From an uncultured Collinsella sp. (GTDB lineage: Bacteria; Actinomycetota; Coriobacteriia; Coriobacteriales; Coriobacteriaceae): a stretch of 64,000 nucleotides of DNA. The position numbers and the translations under genes are program-made. Under the pieces are notes generated by a model. The model was given only the letters and a program-made list of their open reading frames with translations, was not told the origin of the DNA and did no database searches. Shown one piece after another: positions 8,040 through 16,244 of the stretch; within the stretch, counting starts at the first letter, position 1, and each line of letters begins with the position of its first letter. Location of the stretch: the NCBI GenBank assembly GCA_959026725.1, contig CAUFMG010000015.1:13575-77574 (forward strand), in the 5' to 3' direction.

Positions 8040-9476
8040 TTAGGCCTCCCCGCCGGTCGCGCCGGCGCCACCCGCGCCTGCAGCCGCCAGGTCCACGCCC
8101 TCGGCGACCGTCGCCACGGCGTCACCCGGCCAGGCGACCTTGGTCAGGTCGGCCGCGGCCAGAGACTCGGCACTCACGGCATCCTCGCCCTGCTCCAGCA
8201 CGCGGCGACGCAGAGCGGCGGAAAGCGCGTGCGCCCACAGGCCCTCGGCCTCGGCCAGGCGCTGCGTCGCGGGAGCGTCCGAGAGCAGGCCCTCGGGTGT
8301 ATAGCAAATGACACTCGAACGCTTAACAAACTCTTCGACCGAAAGCGGGTTGGAGAACATGGCCGTGCCGCCGGTCGGCAGCGTGTGGTTGGGGCCGGCA
8401 ACATAATCGCCGAGCGGCTCGGAGCTCCAAGCGCCCACAAAGATGGCGCCGGCGTTGCGAATACCGCCAAGCAGGCCCATCGCGTCCTTGCAGTGCAGCT
8501 CCAGGTGCTCGGGCGCCACGGTGTTCACCGCCTCGACGGCGGCAGCCATGTCGGCGGCCACCACGATGGCGCCCTCGTTATCGAGCGAGGCGCGCGTAAT
8601 CTCGGCACGCGGGGACTGCGCTACCAGAATGTCGACACCCGCCTCGACCTCGCGCGCAAACTGCTCGTCGCAGGTCACCAGATAGCAGGCTGCCAGCGGG
8701 TCGTGCTCGGCCTGCGCCATCAGGTCTGCCGCGACCACCATGGGCTTGGCCGTGGCATCGGCCAGCACGCAAACCTCGGACGGGCCGGCGACCATATCGA
8801 TACCCACGTCACCCGAGACAATCTGCTTGGCAGCGGCAACAAAGGCGTTGCCCGGACCGGTGATTTTATCGACGCGCGGAATGGTCTCGGTGCCGTACGC
8901 CAGCGCGGCCACAGCCTGAGCGCCGCCCACCATATAGATCTCGTCCACGCCGCCGAGCTTTGCCGCGGCGAGTGTATAGGGGCTGATCAGGCCGTCCTTT
9001 TGCGGCGGGGTCACCATGACCACGCGCTTGACGCCGGCCACCTTGGCGGGAATGGCATTCATGAGCACAGTGGAGGGATACTGCGCGCGACCGCCCGGCA
9101 CGTAGATACCAGCCGCCGCGAGCGGGGTCACCTTAACGCCGAGCATCGTGCCGTCCGCACGCGTGGTAAACCAGCTCTGCTCGACCTCGCGCTGGTGGAA
9201 CTCGCGAATCTGACGCGCGGCCTTCTCGAGCGCGGCGACAAAAGCGGGATCGAGGCCTTCGAGCGCGGCATCAATCTGCTCTTGCGGTAGACGGAAGCTC
9301 TGCAGTTCAACGCCGTCAAAGCGCTGGCAATAGTCGCGCACTGCGGCATCGCCGTTGGCACGCACGTTGGCCACAATATCGCGGGCGGCGTCGACGATGT
9401 TTTGCGGCAGCACGCCCTTACGGTTGAGCTGGTTGGTAACGAGGCGCTCACCGGGAGCAAGCTTGATAGTCTTCAT
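8040..9476 (-). CDS. hisD: Histidinol dehydrogenase
   Basis: HisD oxidises histidinol to histidine with two NAD, the last steps of the pathway. At 478 residues it is longer than the usual 430-440, because of an Ala/Gly-rich low-complexity tail (last 40 or so residues). Core motifs: YVPGGRAQYPSTVLMN, DKITGPGNAFVAAAK, AGPSEVCVLAD, the zinc/substrate region AQAEHDPLA, and the catalytic EHLELH. A 105-bp GC-rich gap separates it from hisZG. Confidence 0.96.
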   Translation of the reverse strand: MKTIKLAPGERLVTNQLNRKGVLPQNIVDAARDIVANVRANGDAAVRDYCQRFDGVELQSFRLPQEQIDAALEGLDPAFVAALEKAARQIREFHQREVEQSWFTTRADGTMLGVKVTPLAAAGIYVPGGRAQYPSTVLMNAIPAKVAGVKRVVMVTPPQKDGLISPYTLAAAKLGGVDEIYMVGGAQAVAALAYGTETIPRVDKITGPGNAFVAAAKQIVSGDVGIDMVAGPSEVCVLADATAKPMVVAADLMAQAEHDPLAACYLVTCDEQFAREVEAGVDILVAQSPRAEITRASLDNEGAIVVAADMAAAVEAVNTVAPEHLELHCKDAMGLLGGIRNAGAIFVGAWSSEPLGDYVAGPNHTLPTGGTAMFSNPLSVEEFVKRSSVICYTPEGLLSDAPATQRLAEAEGLWAHALSAALRRRVLEQGEDAVSAESLAAADLTKVAWPGDAVATVAEGVDLAAAGAGGAGATGGEA

Positions 9477-9581
9477 ATCGGTATCCCCTATCGGTCGAGG
9501 TTGCGTCTGAAAAACGAGAGACCGGGCGGCGGCGCCAGTCGGCCCGCAGCCCGGACGTTGGGGCGCCCGTGCGTGCTCGCG

Positions 9582-11297
9582 CTATTGTGCCGAGCCCGCA
9601 ACGGGCTCAAAATGCTTGTCCTTCACGGCTGCCGCCAAGCGATCTGCCAGATTGCGCACGCGCGGATCCAGACGTGCGGCACCCGGATTGACAAAGAAGC
9701 GGGCTGTGCAGTCCATAATGCGACCAGTAATAACGAGGTCGTTATCTCGCAGCGTGGCGCCTGTGGCGGTGATGTCCACGATACGGTCGGTCATGCCGAC
9801 AATGGGGCCCAGCTCGATGTTGCCGTGCAGCGAGACGATGTCGGCGTTCACGCCGCGCTCGGCATACCAGGCACTCGCGATGCGCGGGTACTTGGTTGCC
9901 ACGCGAAGCGACCCACGGCGGGCATAGTTGTGCTCGGCCTGGCCGGCGCGCCACGCGGGCTCTGCCTCGATAAACGTGCACAGGCCGTAGCCCAGATCGA
10001 CCAGCTGCAGCAGGTTGAGGTCTGCCTCGATAAGCGAATCCCAACCGCAGATGCCGCAATCGGCACCGCCGCAGCCCACAAAGGCGGGCGCATCGCTGGG
10101 GCGCACGATGACAAACTCGATATCGCCGACCGTGCCCTCGCCGGCCTGTGTGTCGCGGCCGCGCACGATGAGGTGACGACCGGGATCGCGCAGCTCCGAG
10201 ACATCCAAGCCCGCGGCCTCGAGCACGTCGAGTGTGTCGGCCTTAAGCGAGCCCTTGGGCACGGCAATGCGCAGCGGACCCTCGGCGCCACGGCCCGCGG
10301 CGTGATCGCCATCGGAAGCAGCGTCCTCGGCCGAGGTGTGCGCGGCCTCTAGACGCTCGAGCGAAAAGGCGAAGCCCGCCGCCGGCACCTCGATGCCGTC
10401 GCCAAATGCACCGGTAAAGATGGAGTCGTAGCGTCCGCCCGAACCCACCGGATCGGGCAGGCCGCCGGCATAGGCCTTAAAGACCAGACCCGTGTAGTAA
10501 TCAAACGAGTTCATGATGGAGAAGTCGAAGGACAGCACCTGGGCGTCCTCGGGAGCCAGGCCCTCGACCAGGGCACGCAGCTCGCGCGTGAGCGGCGCGA
10601 CAATGCCCACCGCCGCCAGAAGCGCGTCGACGCGGTCGAGTACCTCAGCGCCGCCGTGCAAGCGCGGCAGCTCGCTGATGGCAGCCTTGACGGCCTCGGG
10701 CTCGGCGCTTGCCGCCACACGGGCATCGAGGCCCACAAAGTCGTTGGCGTGTACGCAACGCAATGCCTCGGCAGCCAGTTCGCGATCCTCACAGGCCGCG
10801 AGCAGTTCCTTAAACGGACGAACGCTGCCCGCAATAATGCGCGCATCGGGCAGCGCCAGCTTGCGCATGGCCTCCGCCACCAGCGAGACGATCTCGACAT
10901 CGCCCGCGGTATCGCCCACACCGATAAGCTCAAAACCCAACTGCGTAAACTGACGCGAGCCGCCGGCATTGCGCTGGCACTCGCGAACCACCGGCGCCTC
11001 GTAGCGAAGGCGCAGCGGCAGATCGGCCGCGCGCATGCGGGTCGAAACCAAGCGCACGATCGGCAGCGTGTTGTCGGGACGGACCACCAGCAGGCGGCCG
11101 TCATCATCAAAGAGCTTAAACGGGGTGTCCGCAATGCGGCCACCCTCCTCGAGAGAGCCCTTGTCCTCGAGCAGCGGCGTCTCGACCGGCAGGTAATGAT
11201 GCTCCCTAAAGCAGCCCTTCACCGTCAGCGCAATCTCCTCGCGCGCCTGAGCCTCCTCGGGCAATATGTCCCGGAATCCCCACGGTGTGGCCGTCAT
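9582..11297 (-). CDS. hisZG: HisZ-HisG fusion: ATP phosphoribosyltransferase regulatory plus catalytic subunits
   Basis: First enzyme of the pathway, condensing ATP with PRPP, and normally the feedback-control point. Residues 1 to about 320 are a HisZ domain, a class II aminoacyl-tRNA synthetase-like fold: TPWGFRDILPEEA, RPDNTLPIVRL, RECQRNAGGSRQFTQLGFE, DYYTGLVFKAY, GSGGRYD. After an acidic/Gly linker (about 320-340) comes a short-form HisG from GPLRIAVPKGSL, with the PRPP loop in VDITATGATLRDN. HisG lacks the C-terminal ACT-like regulatory domain, as expected for forms that need HisZ. Most bacteria encode these as two genes. Start ATG at 11297 has AGGAGG upstream. Confidence 0.92.
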   Translation of the reverse strand: MTATPWGFRDILPEEAQAREEIALTVKGCFREHHYLPVETPLLEDKGSLEEGGRIADTPFKLFDDDGRLLVVRPDNTLPIVRLVSTRMRAADLPLRLRYEAPVVRECQRNAGGSRQFTQLGFELIGVGDTAGDVEIVSLVAEAMRKLALPDARIIAGSVRPFKELLAACEDRELAAEALRCVHANDFVGLDARVAASAEPEAVKAAISELPRLHGGAEVLDRVDALLAAVGIVAPLTRELRALVEGLAPEDAQVLSFDFSIMNSFDYYTGLVFKAYAGGLPDPVGSGGRYDSIFTGAFGDGIEVPAAGFAFSLERLEAAHTSAEDAASDGDHAAGRGAEGPLRIAVPKGSLKADTLDVLEAAGLDVSELRDPGRHLIVRGRDTQAGEGTVGDIEFVIVRPSDAPAFVGCGGADCGICGWDSLIEADLNLLQLVDLGYGLCTFIEAEPAWRAGQAEHNYARRGSLRVATKYPRIASAWYAERGVNADIVSLHGNIELGPIVGMTDRIVDITATGATLRDNDLVITGRIMDCTARFFVNPGAARLDPRVRNLADRLAAAVKDKHFEPVAGSAQ

Positions 11298-11333
11298 CTG
11301 GTGAGCCTCCTCATGCTGTGTTTCATATAGAAC

Positions 11334-11363
11334 AGAAGACCGGCATAGCTCCGCCGGTCTTCT
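11334..11363 (-). promoter_or_regulatory. Stem-loop in the hisZG leader
   Basis: AGAAGACCGGC pairs perfectly with GCCGGTCTTCT around an 8-nt loop, 37 bp before the hisZG start. It is followed by a weak U-rich stretch on the minus strand. A possible -10 (TATGCT) lies just upstream. No run of His codons or T-box signature was seen, so it may be a leader or attenuator hairpin or only a terminator of the gene upstream. Confidence 0.4.
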
Positions 11364-11466
11364 GGGTACTTTAGCATACTAGAGTGTTTGCGGGGAAAAT
11401 CCATCGCAGCCGCTCACGCCGTATTCATTTGGAAACATAGGGCAGATCGCCGCAACCCAAACCCGC

Positions 11467-12303
11467 CTAGGCGCCAATCGCACGACGATACTCTGCCATT
11501 ACCTGCGCATCGGCAGCTGCGGGGTCGGCGAAATAGCGCCCGTCATAGGTCTCGGCCGAAACAACTCCGCGATAGCCGCGCGCCACCAGCCTATCCAGGT
11601 CGGCGCGCATATCGCGGTCGCCGTCACCCCAGGCAAGATGCGTCGTGCCATCTGCCGCAACATCGACAAAATGCACGTGGGCGACATCTTCGCCAAGCAG
11701 ATCGAAATAATCGTCGATGGTATCCCCTGCCACCGCCATAGCGCCCAAATCCAGACACGCCTTAAGTGCCGGATGATCAACTGCCTCGATCATGCGCTTC
11801 GTGTCGGCCGCCGAGTTTACGATCATCGACTCAACCGGCTGTAGGGCCTCGAGCACCAGTCGCACGCCGCGCCCTCCCGCATGCTCGGCAATCGCACGCA
11901 GCATCGAGGCGCTGCGACCCCACGCGTCCTCGATCGGCTCGTTCAAAAATGCCCAGCCGCTCGAGACCATGACCTGCTCGGCTCCAAGTTCCGCCGCGAT
12001 ATCCACAACGTTCTTAAAGTACGCGAGCGTGCGGGCACGCGCCTCATTCCCACGCGCCGCGATATTCCACGGCTTGGGGTTGTTCTGTTCGGGACAAAGC
12101 CCCACAATCCGAACCCCATACCGCTGCGACAGCTCCCGCACCTGCTCGAGCGAATCGTATCCATGGCAATCGACATACAGATGCATCGCCCCGGTCCAAA
12201 GCTCGCAACACGTGTAGCGCGAGGCCGCTGCCGAAGAAAAGAATTCCTCAAGGTCAAAATAACGATGGCTGATATTCATGACGGCAAGCTGCGGATACTC
12301 CAT
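11467..12303 (-). CDS. Xylose-isomerase-like TIM-barrel epimerase, FrlC-like
   Basis: A 278-residue AP-endonuclease 2/sugar-phosphate isomerase-epimerase barrel. Metal-ligand blocks are LVLEALQP (Glu), ACLDLGAMAV (Asp), VHFVDV (His) and VVSAETYDG (Glu). In the enteric frl operon the analogous FrlC interconverts psicoselysine and fructoselysine. Its position next to deglycase and PTS genes supports a similar role here, but this is inference from context plus weak family resemblance. ATG at 12303 has AAAGGTGG upstream. It follows a terminator-like hairpin, so it is probably expressed below the PTS genes. Confidence 0.65.
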   Translation of the reverse strand: MEYPQLAVMNISHRYFDLEEFFSSAAASRYTCCELWTGAMHLYVDCHGYDSLEQVRELSQRYGVRIVGLCPEQNNPKPWNIAARGNEARARTLAYFKNVVDIAAELGAEQVMVSSGWAFLNEPIEDAWGRSASMLRAIAEHAGGRGVRLVLEALQPVESMIVNSAADTKRMIEAVDHPALKACLDLGAMAVAGDTIDDYFDLLGEDVAHVHFVDVAADGTTHLAWGDGDRDMRADLDRLVARGYRGVVSAETYDGRYFADPAAADAQVMAEYRRAIGA

Positions 12304-12320
12304 CTTGTCCACCTTTCGGC

Positions 12321-12355
12321 AAAAGGGCGCCGCAGCACAGTGTGCGCGACGCCCC
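12321..12355 (-). terminator. Terminator-like hairpin after PTS cluster 1
   Basis: On the minus strand GGGCGTCGCGCAC pairs imperfectly with GTGCTGCGGCGCCC and is followed by TTTT. It lies between the EIID stop and the epimerase start, where it would reduce read-through into the epimerase gene. Confidence 0.6.
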
Positions 12356-12387
12356 CCTCTTACATTATTCTCATTATGACGGATGCC

Positions 12388-13224
12388 CTACTGAACACCA
12401 AGCACTCCAAAGAACGCGCCGGCGATACTCACGAGCAGGATCACGAGCATGATCACGAGCGGATTCATCTTCTTCTTGAGCATGAGATAGACGATTCCAA
12501 ACAGCCCCATCGTGACAAAGCCCGGGAAGATTCCGTTGAGCAGCTCGGCCAGCGTCTGAGCACCATCGCCCGCACCGACCATGAGCGGAATGTCCACGGT
12601 GACCATCTCCATGGTCATAGCGCCGATCACCATGGCGCCCATGATAGAGGCCATCTTGACGATCGTGTCCATAATGCCCGATTCCTGGACCTTGCTGATC
12701 ATGTCCGAGCCAAAGCGATACCCCACAAACGTCAGCAGGTAACGGATGATGTAGTGAGGGACATTGAACACGAGCAGGAACAAAATCGGGCCAAGAATAG
12801 AGCCCTGTAGCGCCAGCGACGTGCCGACACCCGTTGCCAAAATTCGCAGCGTGCCCCAGTAGAAGGCATCGCCCACACCGGACAGCGGTCCCATCAAAGC
12901 AAGCTTGACATTTGAGATCGCGCTCGTGTCAAAGCTATCGTCAGTAGCGTTGACCTCTTCCATTGCAGCGGCGATGGACATGGGGAGCGTCGAGATGTAC
13001 GGCGTGACGTTATAGAGCTCCATATGGCGCTTAAGGGCGGCCTTAAAGTCCGCATCCTGCGGATACAGTTTGCGAAGAATCGGCATAAGGGCCCACATAA
13101 AGCCGATATGGCCCATACGCTCGTAGTTCCAGGAATGCTCATAGGGAATCGAGCGCCAGAACAGCTTCTTAAGGTCTGCGCGGGTAATCAACCCGTCGTA
13201 GGAAGACTCAAACTTAAAACTCAT
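12388..13224 (-). CDS. PTS mannose-family EIID, cluster 1
   Basis: Membrane subunit of a mannose-family PTS permease. About 278 residues with WNYERMGHIGFMWALMPIL near the N-terminus, the signature LMGPLSGVGDAFYWGTLR, and hydrophobic C-terminal helices ending SIAGAFFGVLG. Start ATG at 13224 overlaps the EIIC gene by 11 bp. It is clearly diverged from the two identical EIIDs at 17.5 and 20.3 kb, so this cluster probably takes a different or differently linked substrate. Confidence 0.9.
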   Translation of the reverse strand: MSFKFESSYDGLITRADLKKLFWRSIPYEHSWNYERMGHIGFMWALMPILRKLYPQDADFKAALKRHMELYNVTPYISTLPMSIAAAMEEVNATDDSFDTSAISNVKLALMGPLSGVGDAFYWGTLRILATGVGTSLALQGSILGPILFLLVFNVPHYIIRYLLTFVGYRFGSDMISKVQESGIMDTIVKMASIMGAMVIGAMTMEMVTVDIPLMVGAGDGAQTLAELLNGIFPGFVTMGLFGIVYLMLKKKMNPLVIMLVILLVSIAGAFFGVLGVQ

Positions 13225-14005
13225 CGAACCCACTCCCAATCGCAGGATCCTCGGTTGCCACTGCGGGCTGCTCCGCCTTTTTCTTCTCGCCCAAAACCGT
13301 CATCGCGACGACGATGATCGCGGCAAAGATCGCCACGCCCGTCGTGCTAATGCCAAAGTAGGCGACGAGGAAGAAGCCAGCGAAGAAGAACGGAGCCACC
13401 GTTTTGTTCATAATCATCTGCGCCAGCATCGCAAAGCCGAGTGCGGGCAAGAAGGCGGCGGCGACATCCATGCCGGTCTGAACGAAATCGGGAATGATGT
13501 TGAGCAGGCTGGCAACGGCATCGGCGCCAAAGAAGAATGCCAGGGGAATAATCAGCAGGCCGCACCAGCTCTGCGCGTAACCGGCGATGAGCATGTTGCG
13601 CGTGATGGCCTTGGTGTCTCCGTCCTCGACGTTTTTGTCGATACGGTGCACCAGCAGCAGCATCACCGGCTGGCCCAGGGCGGTATCGAGCGCCAGGACG
13701 ATCGTTGCGATAGGAATGCCCAGGGTCAGGGCCGCCGAAGCGTCCGCGCCGGCCTGCATGGCAAGAGATACGCCCAGGATAGTGCCGGAAATCGTATCGG
13801 GCGGGTTATAGGCGCCGACCGAGATGGCGCCGACCATGGCAAGCTCCATCGTGGCGCCCATGATCGTGCCGGTCACCATGTCGCCCATGACAAGGCCAAC
13901 CAGAGGTCCGAGCACGATCGGGCGCTGGAGGTAGCTCGTACCCGTCAGCCACTCGGAATAACCCAAAAGGGCAATAAGGAAAATCAGGATTGTCTTGATA
14001 ACCAT
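13214..14005 (-). CDS. PTS mannose-family EIIC, cluster 1
   Basis: The 263-residue sugar channel subunit. It has RPIVLGPLVGLVMGDMVTG and the family signature AISVGAYNPPDTISGTILG, with about seven hydrophobic segments and a charged tail. It works with the adjacent EIID, EIIB and EIIA, and phosphate passes from EIIA to EIIB to the sugar during uptake. It overlaps EIID at the 3' end and is 8 bp from EIIB. Confidence 0.92.
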   Translation of the reverse strand: MVIKTILIFLIALLGYSEWLTGTSYLQRPIVLGPLVGLVMGDMVTGTIMGATMELAMVGAISVGAYNPPDTISGTILGVSLAMQAGADASAALTLGIPIATIVLALDTALGQPVMLLLVHRIDKNVEDGDTKAITRNMLIAGYAQSWCGLLIIPLAFFFGADAVASLLNIIPDFVQTGMDVAAAFLPALGFAMLAQMIMNKTVAPFFFAGFFLVAYFGISTTGVAIFAAIIVVAMTVLGEKKKAEQPAVATEDPAIGSGFDEF

Positions 14006-14013
14006 GATGGCCC

Positions 14014-14484
14014 CTAACCGATGACCTTCGCGGCGTCAGTCTTCGCATCTGCCGGAATCATCTGAATGAACAGCTCATAGCCCTCGCCGAGCAGCTCTTT
14101 GACGTATGCCTCGTTTTCGGGCGTGAGAAATACGCTGGTCGAGACCTGGCGGGCGTCCTCGCTAAAGGCAACATTGCCGAGGTTGATCTTCTTGATCCCC
14201 ATCGCCTTGGCGACGGCACCGGCCTGCTGGATCGTCTCGCAAACCACGAAGAGCTTGTACTTGTCGGTCACACCGCTCTGGAGCGCCTTGACGGCGTCCT
14301 CGGTGTTTTTGACAACGACCTTGCAGCCCTCCGGCTTTGCAAGGGACAGGGCCTGCAGACGAAGCTTGTCATTGAGGACCGTGTCGCTCACCAGCAGGAT
14401 GCAGTCGGCACCCAGAGCCGAGGTCCAGCTAACGGCAACCTGGCCGTGAAGCAGTCGATAATCTACACGAATCATCTGAATCAT
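14014..14484 (-). CDS. PTS mannose-family EIIB, cluster 1
   Basis: A 156-residue cytoplasmic EIIB. The phosphorylated histidine is His13 in VDYRLLHGQVAVSW. The rest follows the family (INLGNVAF, RQVSTSVFLTPE). Together with EIIA it forms the phosphorelay for EIIC/EIID of the same operon. It is 17 bp downstream of EIIA. Confidence 0.93.
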   Translation of the reverse strand: MIQMIRVDYRLLHGQVAVSWTSALGADCILLVSDTVLNDKLRLQALSLAKPEGCKVVVKNTEDAVKALQSGVTDKYKLFVVCETIQQAGAVAKAMGIKKINLGNVAFSEDARQVSTSVFLTPENEAYVKELLGEGYELFIQMIPADAKTDAAKVIG

Positions 14485-14501
14485 GATGTGCTCCCTAGTG
14501 G

Positions 14502-14918
14502 TTAAAACTCATCGAGTTCGGCCTGCCCCAGCAGGTCGTTGACGTACTTGACCTTGGTGTCGTCCGCCTCGACGATCTGGCGAATGGCCTCATCGATCGG
14601 GGTAGATTCGGGCACGAACAGCAGCTGAATAAGGAGCGGCAGGTTCATATTGGTCACGAGGTGCGTGTTGGGACGCGTCTGGACGATCTTGGTGAACTCG
14701 TTGTTGACACTGCCGCCAAAGAGGTCGGTGCAAACAACGACCTCATCGTCCGCGGCAAAGCCGTCCAGAATCGCTGCGGCCTCCTTGGTCAGGTCCTCGT
14801 TTCCGTCGACATACATAGAGAGCGCATGGACGTTTTCGCGCTCGCCGGAAAGCAGCCCAATGCTCTCGACGATTCCAGACGCAAAATGGGCATGGGATGC
14901 AACGATAAACTGCCTCAT
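14502..14918 (-). CDS. PTS mannose-family EIIA, cluster 1
   Basis: A 138-residue EIIA. The active histidine is probably His9 in VASHAHFASG; the usual family motif is GHGxFAxG, so Ser-His-Ala is a variant shared with the second cluster. The VVCTDLFGGSVNNEF block is also conserved. I chose ATG 14918, with GGGGAA upstream, over an in-frame ATG at 14966 that runs through a terminator hairpin. Confidence 0.92.
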   Translation of the reverse strand: MRQFIVASHAHFASGIVESIGLLSGERENVHALSMYVDGNEDLTKEAAAILDGFAADDEVVVCTDLFGGSVNNEFTKIVQTRPNTHLVTNMNLPLLIQLLFVPESTPIDEAIRQIVEADDTKVKYVNDLLGQAELDEF

Positions 14919-14946
14919 TCGATTCCCCTTTCTTGCGAATTTCGGC

Positions 14947-14977
14947 ATAAAAATGCCCGGACGCATGCGCCCGGGCA
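14947..14977 (-). terminator. Intrinsic terminator between deglycase 1 and EIIA
   Basis: On the minus strand TGCCCGG pairs with CCGGGCA and is followed by TTTTTATG. It lies inside the presumed operon, after the deglycase and before the PTS subunits, so some transcripts should end after the enzyme gene. Confidence 0.75.
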
Positions 14978-15012
14978 GGGTGCTTCTTGATCAGTAGCTT
15001 ATTTGTCACCGA

Positions 15013-16074
15013 TTAGTAGTCGAACTGGTGATAGTAACGACGGTAGTTGAGGTTGTGCTTGGTGACCGTCTCGTAGTAAGCGGCAAGGCGATCGGTGATC
15101 AGCGAGGAGAGAATCCACGGAGACACGATGACGCGGAACTCGTCGTCAAGGCCGGGGATCGCGAACTCGGCGGTGTCGATGACGTTGATGTCGGTGTCGC
15201 CGGTCACGCCGCGGTTGAGGAAGGCGCGGACGCGCTCGTCGAGCTTGCGGTTCTCGTCCTCGCCCATGAACAGGAAGACCGGGACGCCGGGCTCCACGAG
15301 CTCGAGGGTGCCGTGGAAGAAGTCGGCCGAGGTGATGTAGCGGGTGCGCTTCCACTGCATCTCCTCGAGGATGCACATCGAGAACAGGATGGTCTCGCCC
15401 CACAGGGCGCCGGAGCCGATGAACATGGTGTAGGGGGCCAGGGCGTACTTCTTGGCGAGCTCCTCGGCACGCGGCTCGAAGCGCTTGCGGATGTCGAGCA
15501 TGTCCTTCCAGATATCCTTGGTCTGCTCGATAAACAGATCGAACTTGGGGAAGCAGCCGCGGCGGTTGAGCAGGCGCAGGCCGAAGCAGTCGGCGAGGTA
15601 GTAGCCCTTCTCGCAGCCGCCCGAACCATGGTCAGAAGCCATGGCGACGCAGTTCTCGGCACCCACAGCCTGGCCGATGGGGCCCTCGGGCTTGGTCATG
15701 GCGTAGACGCGCACGCCCATGTCCTTCATCTTCTTGACGGCCTCGAGGACCTCGGGGGTGGTGCCGGACTCGGAGGCGGTGAGCACGACGGACTTCTCGG
15801 TCATGCGCTTGTGGCCCATGACGTTCCACTCGGCGGCGTGGATCAGGTAGACCTCGAGGTCGCGGTCGCCGAACTTGTTCATGAGGTACTCGAGCTGCAT
15901 GAGCTCGTCCCAGGTGCCGCCGACGCCCATCAGGAACACGGCGTCGTAGCCCTCGTCGGCGACCTTGTCGGCGAGCGCGGTCATCTTCTTGCCGGTCTCA
16001 TAGAGCGCCTTGCCGTCCTCGAGATAGCCCTCCTGGTCGAAATGCATGATCTCGATCTTCTCGGTTTCCTTCAT
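15013..16074 (-). CDS. FrlB/GfrF-like fructosamine-6-phosphate deglycase (SIS domain), copy 1
   Basis: A 353-residue two-SIS-domain protein. GVGGTWDELMQLEYL and VVLTASESGTTPEVLEAVKKM form the first SIS sugar-phosphate site; GSGALWGETILF and TSADFFHGTLELVEPGVPVFLF form the second. Known relatives split fructoselysine 6-phosphate into lysine and glucose 6-phosphate. Next to a mannose-family PTS this matches the gfr/frl type of Amadori-compound catabolism. From the start codon to about residue 317 its DNA appears identical to copy 2 at 22995-24056; only the last 30 or so codons differ. Start ATG at 16074 follows AAAGGAAAAGCC. Confidence 0.8.
   Translation of the reverse strand: MKETEKIEIMHFDQEGYLEDGKALYETGKKMTALADKVADEGYDAVFLMGVGGTWDELMQLEYLMNKFGDRDLEVYLIHAAEWNVMGHKRMTEKSVVLTASESGTTPEVLEAVKKMKDMGVRVYAMTKPEGPIGQAVGAENCVAMASDHGSGGCEKGYYLADCFGLRLLNRRGCFPKFDLFIEQTKDIWKDMLDIRKRFEPRAEELAKKYALAPYTMFIGSGALWGETILFSMCILEEMQWKRTRYITSADFFHGTLELVEPGVPVFLFMGEDENRKLDERVRAFLNRGVTGDTDINVIDTAEFAIPGLDDEFRVIVSPWILSSLITDRLAAYYETVTKHNLNYRRYYHQFDY
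15125..16074. repeat. Duplicated block II, copy 1
   Basis: About 950 bp that by eye match 23107-24056 with no difference noted. The match stops exactly at the start codon on one side and about 113 bp before the stop on the other. Flanking genes (EIIA, EIIB) have diverged, which favours gene conversion over a fresh block duplication. Confidence 0.85.
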
Positions 16075-16121
16075 GGCTTTTCCTTTCTGTCCTGTACGCG
16101 AATCTATACATCGCGTTTCTT

Positions 16122-16168
16122 TTCGATACCAATTATAGACATACACCCAACGTGTTTTTAATACCACT
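16122..16168 (-). promoter_or_regulatory. Promoter P1 with paired TGGTATYAAA operators
   Basis: On the minus strand a perfect -10 TATAAT (16132-16137) has a weak -35 TAAAAA 17 bp upstream (16155-16160). TGGTATTAAA overlaps the -35 and TGGTATCGAAA directly follows the -10, 35 bp apart as direct repeats. TGGTAT resembles the half-site of NagR/DasR-type GntR/HutC repressors, two of which are encoded at 25.4-26.9 kb. It drives deglycase 1 and PTS cluster 1. Confidence 0.65.
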
Positions 16169-16187
16169 TTTCAATCTGTTCCAATCC

Positions 16188-16203
16188 TCGGTGAACGGTC
16201 GAT
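16188..16203 (-). promoter_or_regulatory. Shared upstream motif ACCGTTCACCGA, copy 1
   Basis: On the coding strand it reads ATCGACCGTTCACCGA, 114 bp before the deglycase 1 start. Close copies lie at 25327-25342, 45686-45700 and 36824-36835, always in the same orientation to a sugar operon. A TGGTATTAAA on the plus strand follows at 16217-16226. Confidence 0.45.
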
Positions 16204-16244
16204 ATTCTCTGGTGAGTGGTATTAAATTAGAATTTGATATATAA

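Noticed and set aside
11298..11466. A T-box or His-codon leader for the his operon
   Set aside because: No T-box signature and no His-rich leader peptide were found; only a single stem-loop is visible.
15028..16161. A plus-strand frame of 377 codons opposite the deglycase
   Set aside because: Antisense shadow. It repeats at 23010-24164 only because the deglycase is duplicated.
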